Of a stretch of 6,130 nucleotides of DNA, positions 1-5,275 are shown in pieces. Where the stretch lies: positions 1 to 6,130 of the forward strand of contig CALBSW010000103.1 of the NCBI GenBank assembly GCA_937967465.1, written 5' to 3'. The translations under genes were made by a program, and so were the position numbers. Origin of the DNA: an uncultured Flavobacteriales bacterium. Its GTDB lineage: Bacteria > Bacteroidota > Bacteroidia > Flavobacteriales_D > Sanyastnellaceae. The notes below the pieces were generated by a model. It had not been told where the DNA came from and made no database searches. It saw nothing but the letters and a program-made list of their open reading frames with translations. The first letter of the stretch is position 1, and each line of letters begins with the position of its first letter.

Positions 1-88
1 TGGTCGTGACGAGCCAGAAGATCAACAGCAGGAAGGCGATGTCCGCCATCGAGCCTGCATTGATTTCCGGGACTTCTCTGCGTGCCAT
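1..88 (-). CDS. exbD: ExbD/TolR biopolymer transport protein, N-terminal fragment
   Basis: Only the first 29 codons are in the window; the gene continues past the left edge. ExbD is the single-helix partner of ExbB in the inner-membrane proton channel that energises TonB-dependent uptake. The fragment starts MARREVPEINAGS and runs straight into a hydrophobic helix (about residues 14-28). Asp16 in the ADIAFLLL stretch matches the single membrane aspartate that carries protons in the ExbD/TolR family. The short charged N-terminus before the helix, with VPEIN, is typical of Bacteroidota ExbD. The ATG lies 6 bases after the stop of the upstream membrane gene, so the two are almost certainly cotranscribed and probably translationally coupled. 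No Shine-Dalgarno is visible. Identification is firm despite the short length; the C-terminal periplasmic domain cannot be assessed. Confidence 0.9.
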   Translation of the reverse strand, partial: MARREVPEINAGSMADIAFLLLIFWLVTT

Positions 89-94
89 GCGAGG

Positions 95-547
95 TCAGAG
101 CCAGTTCTTCAGGATGGACTTGCCCTCCACCGCGAGGATGGAAACGAAGGCGAGGATCCCGAGGATGTAAATGAATTGAATGCTGGCGTCGGCCACTGTG
201 ACGTCTTGCGCTGTGACCGTGGCGCCTCCTGCGAGCATCGCGGAAGTGACGGTCGTGTCCGCCATGACCCACGCGATGAGTCCAGCGATGAAGAACACGG
301 CGAAACCGATGAGCGTGCCCATGGCCCCTTTGGGGTTCGTGGCCAGCTTCTGGCCGAAGTGGTACAGGCCGAACCCGAGGATGGCCACCACACAGACGGC
401 GCCGGTGTAGAGGTTCAGGCTGACCAGGCTTTCGACGGCCCCGTTGGGATCGTCAGCGTTGATGGCCGAGACCACCCACAAGCACCCGAGCACGATGATC
501 AGGATGCGGAGGGCGATGAGGGCCGTACGGATGATGTTGGACTGCAT
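95..547 (-). CDS. Hypothetical four-helix membrane protein between exbB and exbD
   Basis: A 150-residue protein that I cannot assign to a characterised family. It has four hydrophobic segments at about residues 8-29, 44-64, 77-96 and 122-140. Loop charges (acidic loop 30-40, Lys-containing loop 65-75, Lys residues at the C-terminus) suggest both ends are cytoplasmic. The loop at 97-121 is uncharged to acidic and rich in Thr, Ala and Val, and probably lies in the periplasm. There is no signal peptide separate from helix 1 and no catalytic motif. It sits 30 bases after exbB and 6 bases before exbD, inside the operon, which suggests a role with the ExbB-ExbD motor. From memory, Bacteroidota exbB/exbD loci often carry a small unnamed membrane protein here. 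The function is inference from context only; the gene itself is well supported by frame, spacing and hydrophobicity pattern. Confidence 0.88.
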   Translation of the reverse strand: MQSNIIRTALIALRILIIVLGCLWVVSAINADDPNGAVESLVSLNLYTGAVCVVAILGFGLYHFGQKLATNPKGAMGTLIGFAVFFIAGLIAWVMADTTVTSAMLAGGATVTAQDVTVADASIQFIYILGILAFVSILAVEGKSILKNWL

Positions 548-577
548 GGTGCTGCTGTTTTGCGACCGCAGGACCGA

Positions 578-1432
578 TCAGCCGTTCAACTTCTTCTTGT
601 ACACGAGGTCGACGAGGTCCATGGAGGCTTCCTCCATGTCAAAGACAATGCCGTCGATCTTGGACAGGATGTAGTTGTAGAAGATCTGGAGGATGATGGC
701 CACGACGAGACCGGAGACCGTCGTGATCAAAGCGACCTTAATACCGCCAGCCACGATGGAGGCGTTGATGGTATTCGCTTGGGCGATCTTGTCGAACGCC
801 TCGATCATGCCGATCACCGTACCCATGAAACCGAGCATCGGTGCGAGGGCGATGAAGAGGCTGATCCAGCTGAGGCCGCGCTCCAGCTTCGTGCTTTCCA
901 AGCTTCCGTAGTCTTCCACTGCCTTGGCCAGCTCTTCGTAGCTGCCGCCGCTGCGGTCGAGGCCCTGGTGGAAGATGGCGGCCACGGGACCGCGGGTGTC
1001 TGCGCAGACCGCCTTGGCTGCGTCCACGCCACCGCTGTTGAGGGCGTCCTCCACCTTGGTCAGAAGACCCTTGGTGTTGGTGGTGGCCATGTTGAGGTAA
1101 ATGATGCGCTCGATGGCGAGGGCCAAACCGAAGATGAGGCAGAGCACGACGAAGCTCATGAAGAGCACGCCACCCTCGATGATGCGCAGCTTGATCTGCT
1201 GGCGGGCACCGGTGACCTCGACGGTCTCTTCCGGCATGGCGGGGGCTTCCTCGGCCATCGGAGCATCCACCGGAGCGGCTGCGGAATCCATCATGGCGGA
1301 ATCGGCCATGGTGCTGTCAGCGACCATCATGGTCGTATCTGCGGACATGTCCATCGTGGTATCGGCGTCCTGAGCGGAGACCGGGGCGGCGAACAAAAGG
1401 GCCACTGCAAAGAGGGCGAACAACTGCTTCAT
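578..1432 (-). CDS. exbB: MotA/TolQ/ExbB family proton channel protein with signal peptide
   Basis: This 284-residue inner-membrane subunit forms, with ExbD, the proton-driven complex that energises TonB. Residues 1-20 are a signal peptide ending in PVSA before QDAD. Residues 21-76 are a low-complexity tether with nine Met, many Asp/Glu and no Lys or Arg. Membrane helices follow at about 88-108, 187-211 and 230-253. The family core is clear: LAPMLGFMGTVIGMIEAFD (196-214), the Thr-rich LITTVSGLVVAI in helix 3, and a cytoplasmic domain between helices 1 and 2. I chose the ATG at 1432 because it begins the signal peptide; an in-frame ATG at 1525 would add 31 residues with no family character. 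The signal peptide plus N-terminal extension is usual for Bacteroidota ExbB and unlike E. coli ExbB. It is the first gene of the operon with the hypothetical membrane gene and exbD. TolQ or another paralogue of the family is possible, but the ExbD partner favours ExbB. Confidence 0.93.
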   Translation of the reverse strand: MKQLFALFAVALLFAAPVSAQDADTTMDMSADTTMMVADSTMADSAMMDSAAAPVDAPMAEEAPAMPEETVEVTGARQQIKLRIIEGGVLFMSFVVLCLIFGLALAIERIIYLNMATTNTKGLLTKVEDALNSGGVDAAKAVCADTRGPVAAIFHQGLDRSGGSYEELAKAVEDYGSLESTKLERGLSWISLFIALAPMLGFMGTVIGMIEAFDKIAQANTINASIVAGGIKVALITTVSGLVVAIILQIFYNYILSKIDGIVFDMEEASMDLVDLVYKKKLNG

Positions 1433-1491
1433 GGTGAAGGTGTGGATCGTGTGTTGTGTCGTTGTAGTCAAGCGCGGAGGCTTGTGCGGGG

Positions 1492-1499
1492 CGAATTTA
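1492..1499 (-). promoter_or_regulatory. Possible -7 box for the exbB operon
   Basis: On the minus strand TAAATTCG matches the Bacteroidota -7 consensus TAnnTTTG at five of six fixed positions. It lies 59 bases upstream of the exbB ATG, which would give a leader of roughly 55 bases. The expected TTG-type -33 element is poor (a TGTG 18 bases upstream). The 148-base gap between the pirin stop and exbB must hold the operon's promoter if the operon is transcribed separately, but this is only the best candidate I see. I found no convincing terminator for the pirin gene in the same gap. Confidence 0.3.
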
Positions 1500-1580
1500 G
1501 GCAAAGCGATCCGCCCACACAGCATGGATGTGAGGTGCGTTGCAGGGAATGGGGAATGACGGCCCTGCTGCCGGCCCTGA

Positions 1581-2528
1581 TCAGAGTTCGCCCATCCGCC
1601 CGGCGCGGTAGTCCGCGATGCAACGCTGGATTTGCTGCCGGTTGTTCATCACGAACGGACCGTAGGAAACGACAGGCTCTCCCAGCGGCTGACCGCCCAG
1701 CACGATGAATTCCGCACCGGCCACGCTGTGGAACCGAAGGTGGTCTCCCCCCCGCTGATACAGGGCCAGCTGTTGGGCACGGAGTTCCCGGCGCCCCTCC
1801 ACCTCGAGCTTTCCGTCGACCACATGTACGAACGCATTGTGCGCCGCCTCCACAGGCAGGTCCAGCCGCCCTCCTGGCGCGAGGTGGACATGGTGGTAAA
1901 ACGCGGGGCTGTGGAGCTCTGTCGGCGAAGACTGTCCGAATGCGTCGCCCATGAGCACCTTGATTCGGTAGTCATCGGTTTCAATGACCGGGAATTCCGT
2001 CTTGTCCCGCAAGGTGGTGACCGGGGTGCTGAACTTGTGCGCTGCCGGCAGATTGAGCCAGATTTGAAATCCGTGCACCACACCACCGTCCCGGCGGATG
2101 TCCATGCTGCTCACCTCCTCGTGAATGGCGCCTCGGCCCGAACTGAACACCATGAATTGGCCCTCTCGGTAGACCAGGTCATTCTTCAGGCTGTCGGTGT
2201 GCCGCCCGCTCCCGGAAAGGAGGTAGGTCGTGGGCGCTACACCAGCGTGGGGATGCGCCTTGATGTCCATGCCCAACGTGCCGGGGTCGATTTGCAATGG
2301 ACCGAATTCATCCAACATGACGAAGGGCGAAACGAGGTCCGTGTGGTCGCCGGCAAATCCCCGAAGCACGGGCACATTCTGAACCATGGTCCGCTTGCAG
2401 TCCAGAACCTGGGCCACCTTCCGTTCCGTGGCCGCCGCGAAGAAGCCCGAAGCGGCCGTCAACCAACTCGGGGTGGCCACCGCCGCCCCCACAATGGCCG
2501 ATCCGCGAATGAATTCCCTTCTGAACAT
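1581..2528 (-). CDS. Pirin family protein with twin-arginine signal
   Basis: A 315-residue bicupin of the pirin family. Pirins bind an iron-class metal in the N-terminal cupin; some are quercetin dioxygenases, others redox-sensing regulators, and the substrate here is unknown. Residues 92-94 (HPH) and His136/Glu138 (in AIHEE) match the three-His/one-Glu metal site of human pirin, and the RHTDS motif at 109-113 is also family-typical. The C-terminal cupin ends in the pirin signature GGQPLGEPVVSYGPFVMN (278-295). Residues 2-8 (FRREFIR) followed by an Ala/Gly-rich hydrophobic stretch to about residue 33 look like a Tat export signal, so the protein is probably periplasmic or membrane-anchored. 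The ATG at 2528 is chosen because it begins this signal; the frame stays open upstream only by running through tRNA-Ser. The gene follows the tRNA and its terminator, and a -7-like box ends four bases before the ATG. Family is certain; Tat targeting is likely; function is not known. Confidence 0.93.
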   Translation of the reverse strand: MFRREFIRGSAIVGAAVATPSWLTAASGFFAAATERKVAQVLDCKRTMVQNVPVLRGFAGDHTDLVSPFVMLDEFGPLQIDPGTLGMDIKAHPHAGVAPTTYLLSGSGRHTDSLKNDLVYREGQFMVFSSGRGAIHEEVSSMDIRRDGGVVHGFQIWLNLPAAHKFSTPVTTLRDKTEFPVIETDDYRIKVLMGDAFGQSSPTELHSPAFYHHVHLAPGGRLDLPVEAAHNAFVHVVDGKLEVEGRRELRAQQLALYQRGGDHLRFHSVAGAEFIVLGGQPLGEPVVSYGPFVMNNRQQIQRCIADYRAGRMGEL

Positions 2529-2532
2529 GACG

Positions 2533-2540
2533 AAAAGATA
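2533..2540 (-). promoter_or_regulatory. Possible -7 box of the pirin gene, leaderless layout
   Basis: On the minus strand TATCTTTT matches the Bacteroidota TAnnTTTG box except for the final G. It ends four bases before the pirin ATG (spacer CGTC), the same distance seen at the hemJ and TatD-family genes. Transcription would then begin at or next to the ATG. No good -33 TTG is visible at the expected spacing; the T-run of the tRNA terminator lies about there. Confidence 0.35.
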
Positions 2541-2553
2541 GGGGGCCAGACAA

Positions 2554-2581
2554 CAGAAAACCCGCCTCAGGGGACGGGTTT
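2554..2581 (-). terminator. Rho-independent terminator after tRNA-Ser
   Basis: Read on the minus strand, AAACCCG (2575-2581) pairs perfectly with CGGGTTT (2558-2564): a 7-bp stem with a 10-base loop, continuing into TTTTCTGTTG. It starts about five bases after the tRNA 3' end and lies 26 bases or more upstream of the pirin ATG. It should end the tRNA transcript and separate it from pirin. The T-run is short, so some readthrough is possible. Confidence 0.72.
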
Positions 2582-2585
2582 CTTG

Positions 2586-2670
2586 CGGAGAGACGGGGAT
2601 TCGAACCCCGGAGGCATTGCTGCCAACACGCTTTCCAGGCGTGCGCCTTAAGCCACTCGGCCACCTCTCC
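2586..2670 (-). tRNA. tRNA-Ser, anticodon GGA
   Basis: An 85-base tRNA with the long variable arm of class II serine tRNAs. The acceptor stem pairs GGAGAGG (2664-2670) with TCTCTCC (2587-2593), including one G-U pair, with G as discriminator base at 2586. The anticodon stem CACGC/GCGTG encloses the loop CTGGAAA, giving anticodon GGA at 2634-2636, which reads UCC and UCU. The T arm is CGGGG-TTCGAAT-CCCCG. The 3' CCA is not encoded (the DNA continues CAA), so it must be added by a nucleotidyltransferase. It lies between the asparaginase and pirin genes in the same orientation. Confidence 0.97.
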
Positions 2671-2676
2671 TCCTGC

Positions 2677-2692
2677 AGCGGGCAACCCCGCT
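2677..2692 (-). other. Small GC-rich hairpin in the tRNA-Ser leader
   Basis: AGCGGG (2677-2682) and CCCGCT (2687-2692) form a perfect 6-bp stem with a 4-base loop, ending six bases before the 5' end of the tRNA. There is no T-run, so it is a poor terminator. It may be a processing or attenuation structure in the pre-tRNA leader, or chance in GC-rich DNA. Confidence 0.35.
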
Positions 2693-2704
2693 CGGAATGG
2701 GCGT

Positions 2705-2712
2705 GCAAGGTA
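2705..2712 (-). promoter_or_regulatory. Possible -7 box of tRNA-Ser
   Basis: On the minus strand TACCTTGC resembles TAnnTTTG and the ACCTTTGCA box in front of hemJ, with one T missing. It lies 34 bases upstream of the mature tRNA 5' end, reasonable for a tRNA promoter. No -33 TTG is evident. The tRNA could also be cotranscribed with the asparaginase gene, whose stop is 115 bases upstream. Confidence 0.25.
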
Positions 2713-2785
2713 CTTCACATTCCGACACGCTCGTCAGTGGATTTGTGGAGGCACAAGAATCCTGCGCAGTGGCCAAGAAATCCGC

Positions 2786-3832
2786 TCAGCGGATGACGTC
2801 AGCCGGGGTCTGCTCCCCGGCGAGATCCAGCTTGAACGCAGCCCGAAGGCCCTCCCGGGTCGGCTCCTGGGCAGCCAACACCATCAGCTTGGTCAAGGCC
2901 GCCTCCAACGTGATGTCGAGGCTGGGCTCCACGCCGAGTCGGGTCAAGCCCGCCCCCGTGACATACCGGTTCGCATCCACCGAGCCCACGGTGCATTGGG
3001 TCACATTGACCATGAACACTCCGGCCTCCTGCGCCTCGGCCAACACGGCCAGGAAGTCGGCATTGCGCGGTGCATTGCCCGACCCATAGGTCCGCAGGAT
3101 GGCCGCACGCAATCCCGGTTGTGACAACTGGTGTCGCAACGCATCGGGTGTCAATCCCGGGTGCAGGTGCACGACCGTCACATTGGGGTCGATGTCGACG
3201 CGCAACGCCGGCTCCCCCACCGGGCGCAACAACAAGTCCCGGCGGAACCGCACATGAACGCCCACTTCGGCCAAGGCCGGAAAATTGGGACTGGTCATGG
3301 CTTGGAAACCCTCGGCATCTTGCTTGTGGGCGCGGTTGCCTCGGAGCAACTCATCGCCGAAATAGATGACCACCTCGCGCACCAGCGGGCCGCGGTTGGG
3401 GTCTGCAGAATCCCACTTGGCCGCAATCTCGATGGCGGTGAGCAAGTTCTCTTTGCCGTCCGTCCGCAATACCCCGATGGGCAATTGGCTCCCGGTGAGC
3501 ACCACCGGCTTTCCGAAATCCGGCAACATGAAGCTCAACGCACTGGCGGTGTAAGCCATGGTGTCGGTTCCGTGCAACACAACGAACCCGTCGTACCGAT
3601 CGCGGCGCAGGTGCAGCAAGCGGGCCAGTTCGCTCCACCGATCGGGCGTCATGTCGCTGCTGTCGATGGGCGCCATGGATTCGAACTCCAACTCCGCCTC
3701 CAAACCTTCCACCTCGGGCACCCGGTTGCGCAGGTGGTCGAAGTTCAACGGCTTCAGGGCCCCCGTATCGAGGTCCTCCTCGGAACCGATGGTTCCTCCG
3801 GTGTAGACGAGCAGGATGCGGCTGGGCGTCAT
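2786..3832 (-). CDS. ansA: Type I L-asparaginase
   Basis: A 348-residue enzyme that hydrolyses L-asparagine to aspartate and ammonia. No signal peptide is present, so it is cytoplasmic, as expected for the type I (AnsA) branch. Catalytic elements are all there: TGGTIG (11-16) with Thr14, the IDSSD substrate loop (56-60), VLHGTDTM (85-92) with Thr89 and Asp90, and Lys170 in RGNRAHK. The TYGSGNAP segment (248-255) and VTQCTVGSV (277-285) belong to the C-terminal domain, which in E. coli AnsA carries the allosteric asparagine site. The length is close to the E. coli enzyme, and the protein begins right at the first beta strand. The ATG overlaps the stop of the TatD-family gene by four bases (ATGA, 3829-3832), so translation is probably coupled and no separate promoter is expected. 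Glutaminase side activity is possible, but the family assignment is firm. Confidence 0.95.
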   Translation of the reverse strand: MTPSRILLVYTGGTIGSEEDLDTGALKPLNFDHLRNRVPEVEGLEAELEFESMAPIDSSDMTPDRWSELARLLHLRRDRYDGFVVLHGTDTMAYTASALSFMLPDFGKPVVLTGSQLPIGVLRTDGKENLLTAIEIAAKWDSADPNRGPLVREVVIYFGDELLRGNRAHKQDAEGFQAMTSPNFPALAEVGVHVRFRRDLLLRPVGEPALRVDIDPNVTVVHLHPGLTPDALRHQLSQPGLRAAILRTYGSGNAPRNADFLAVLAEAQEAGVFMVNVTQCTVGSVDANRYVTGAGLTRLGVEPSLDITLEAALTKLMVLAAQEPTREGLRAAFKLDLAGEQTPADVIR

Positions 3833-4629
3833 GCGGAGGGGGGATGGAAGGCCGGCAGGCGAAACAAGCGCTCTGCGTTGGCGGTGGTCAAGGCCGACAC
3901 CTCCTCGATGGGCATCTCCAGCAGGTCGGCCACCCGCTGGGCCACGAGCCGGGTGTAGGCAGGCTCGTTGCGCTTTCCGCGGTAGGGGGTCGGTGCGAGG
4001 TAAGGACTGTCGGTTTCGAGGAGAATGCGGTCTGTCGGCAAATGGGGCACCACCTGGTCAAGTCCCCCATTCTTGAACGTGGTCACCCCGCCCAAGCCAA
4101 CATGGAACCGGCCATAGGACATGACCTTGTCCGCCTCTGCACGCCCTCCGGTGAAGCAATGGAACACCCCACGCAAGGGCGTATCCGCGTATTGATCGAG
4201 GATGGCGAAGGTGTCCTCGAAGGCCTCCCGGACGTGCAGCACGACGGGCAAATCCCGCTCGAGGGCCCAGCCAATCTGTGCGTGGAACGCGGCGATTTGC
4301 GCATCCCGCGTCTCCCGGCCCCGAAACAGGTCCATGCCGATTTCTCCAACGGCAATGCAAGGGTGGGCGTCCAACGCACGAAGAATCGGAGCGCATTCGG
4401 CCTCCCATTCGGCGTCGACATGGCATGGGTGAAGTCCCATCATCGGATGGCACCGGTCAGGATGTTCGGCCACCAAGTCGAGCAGGGGCTGGATGCTCGC
4501 GGCATCGATGTTGGGCAGCAGCAGCCGGTCGACCCCCGCTTCCACGGCGCGCGCAATGGCCTCTTTGCGGTCCACATCAAATGCGGAGGCGTAGGCGTGG
4601 CAATGCGTGTCGATGAGCGAAAGGGCCAT
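3829..4629 (-). CDS. tatD: TatD family metal-dependent hydrolase
   Basis: A 266-residue TIM-barrel hydrolase of the TatD/YcfH family; characterised members are metal-dependent DNases or 3'-5' exonucleases. The full metal site is visible: DTHCH (7-11) supplies His9 and His11, GEIGMD supplies Glu96, LHVRE supplies His132, FHCFTGG supplies His157, and ETDSPYL supplies Asp207. GLHP (65-68) and the late PYRGKRNEP motif (215-223) are also characteristic. There is no export signal, so it is cytoplasmic. The length is normal. The start at 4629 places MALSLIDTHCH directly at the first strand. It overlaps the asparaginase start by ATGA and begins 9 bases after the hemJ stop. The interval contains a perfect TAnnTTTG box, so it may have its own leaderless transcript as well as reading from hemJ. 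Whether it is orthologous to E. coli TatD or to YcfH cannot be decided here. Confidence 0.95.
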   Translation of the reverse strand: MALSLIDTHCHAYASAFDVDRKEAIARAVEAGVDRLLLPNIDAASIQPLLDLVAEHPDRCHPMMGLHPCHVDAEWEAECAPILRALDAHPCIAVGEIGMDLFRGRETRDAQIAAFHAQIGWALERDLPVVLHVREAFEDTFAILDQYADTPLRGVFHCFTGGRAEADKVMSYGRFHVGLGGVTTFKNGGLDQVVPHLPTDRILLETDSPYLAPTPYRGKRNEPAYTRLVAQRVADLLEMPIEEVSALTTANAERLFRLPAFHPPSA

Positions 4630-4633
4630 GGTG

Positions 4634-4641
4634 CAAAATTA
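4634..4641 (-). promoter_or_regulatory. -7 promoter box of the TatD-family gene, leaderless layout
   Basis: On the minus strand TAATTTTG matches the Bacteroidota -7 consensus TAnnTTTG perfectly and is followed by CACC and the ATG at 4629. Transcription from it would start at or beside the start codon. Its first three bases are the TAA stop codon of hemJ. No clear -33 TTG is seen in the GC-rich end of hemJ, so promoter strength is uncertain. Confidence 0.5.
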
Positions 4642-5196
4642 AGCCCCCTCCCCGGGCTCCTTTTGGCCGGCGCGAAGCTTCTGATAGCGCTTGATGGCCA
4701 ACGTGAGGAGCAGGGCCAGACCGAGGATGCCGGCCACCCCCCAAATCCAGCCCACAGCATCCTTGAGGACGATCAGGAAGACCACGGCTATCAGGATGAC
4801 TGTCGGCAACTCATTCAGGAAGCGCAATCGAATGGAAGACGCGGATGGGGATCCACCGCGGCATTCTGCCAGGATGCGCCACACCGCCCACATGTAGACC
4901 CACAGCCCTCCGACAAAGGCCAGCTTCACCCACATGAAGGGCATCCGCAGCCACGCGGGATTGAGCCAGACCAACGCCACACCGAATGCGGTGGCCAGCA
5001 CCCCGCTGGGCAAGGTGATGGCCGCCCAGAGGCGCCGCTCCATGATGCGGAACTGCGGAACCAGCACATCCCGCTCTGCAACGGGCTTGTCCTCGGCTTC
5101 CCGATGGTAGATGAACAGCCGGACGAGGTAAAACAATCCCGCAAACCAGGTCACCACGAAAATGATGTGGAGGGCTTTCAGGACGTCGTAGGACAT
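4639..5196 (-). CDS. hemJ: Protoporphyrinogen IX oxidase, HemJ family
   Basis: A 185-residue integral membrane protein of the HemJ (UPF0093/CopD-like) family, which oxidises protoporphyrinogen IX to protoporphyrin IX, the penultimate step of haem synthesis. The N-terminus shows the family signature KALHIIFVVTWFAGLFYLVR (7-26) with His10, followed by LFIYH with His31. Further hydrophobic segments lie at about 58-78, 88-108, 130-148 and 150-168. MWVKLAF (88-94) contains the conserved Lys91, and LRFLNELPTV (124-133) matches the family RxxNExPT motif. The C-terminus is a short basic tail. The start at 5196 is chosen because it begins this signature; the same frame is open upstream to 5616, but only antisense to the thioesterase. 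It heads a run with the TatD-family and asparaginase genes and is divergent from the thioesterase. A general CopD-type protein is the alternative, but the motifs favour HemJ. Confidence 0.88.
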   Translation of the reverse strand: MSYDVLKALHIIFVVTWFAGLFYLVRLFIYHREAEDKPVAERDVLVPQFRIMERRLWAAITLPSGVLATAFGVALVWLNPAWLRMPFMWVKLAFVGGLWVYMWAVWRILAECRGGSPSASSIRLRFLNELPTVILIAVVFLIVLKDAVGWIWGVAGILGLALLLTLAIKRYQKLRAGQKEPGEGA

Positions 5197-5200
5197 GGTG

Positions 5201-5208
5201 CAAAGGTG
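5201..5208 (-). promoter_or_regulatory. Likely -7 box of hemJ, leaderless layout
   Basis: On the minus strand CACCTTTG differs from TAnnTTTG only in the first base and is followed by CACC and the hemJ ATG. The eleven bases TTTGCACCATG are identical to those at the TatD-family start. No good -33 TTG is seen. The box mirrors a matching one on the plus strand at 5249-5256. Confidence 0.42.
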
Positions 5209-5248
5209 AAGGAGTGTTGTCGGATTCCCGCCATCGGGTCCTGCGGGC

Positions 5249-5256
5249 GACCTTTG
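5249..5256 (+). promoter_or_regulatory. Possible -7 box of the thioesterase gene
   Basis: GACCTTTG differs from TAnnTTTG in the first base and lies 19 bases before the thioesterase ATG. This would give a leader of about 15 bases. A TTG at 5217-5219 is too far upstream (29 bases) to be an ideal -33 element. The box is one arm of a 9-bp inverted repeat with the hemJ promoter box. Confidence 0.38.
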
Positions 5257-5275
5257 CAGGGCAACAACGACCATC

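Noticed and set aside
1433..1525. Upstream extension of exbB to an ATG at 1525.
   Set aside because: It would place 31 unrelated residues before a clear signal peptide, and it covers the likely promoter region.
1561..1580. GC-rich direct repeat GGCCCTG just after the pirin stop, considered as a terminator.
   Set aside because: It can form only a weak 4-bp GGCC pairing and has no T-run.
176..1708. Plus-strand open frame of about 510 codons.
   Set aside because: It is antisense to exbB and the hypothetical membrane gene, rich in His, Asp, Gly and Arg, with no domain; a shadow frame of GC-rich DNA.
2529..2718. Open frames that extend the pirin gene upstream through the tRNA (translations such as WPSGLRRTPGKRVGS or GEVAEWLKAHAWK).
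   Set aside because: These are the well-known spurious translations of class II serine tRNA genes. The terminator and a Tat signal starting at 2528 show that the pirin start is downstream.
2743..2756. Small hairpin TTGTG/CACAA after the asparaginase stop, considered as its terminator.
   Set aside because: The stem is only 5 bp and no T-run follows on the minus strand.
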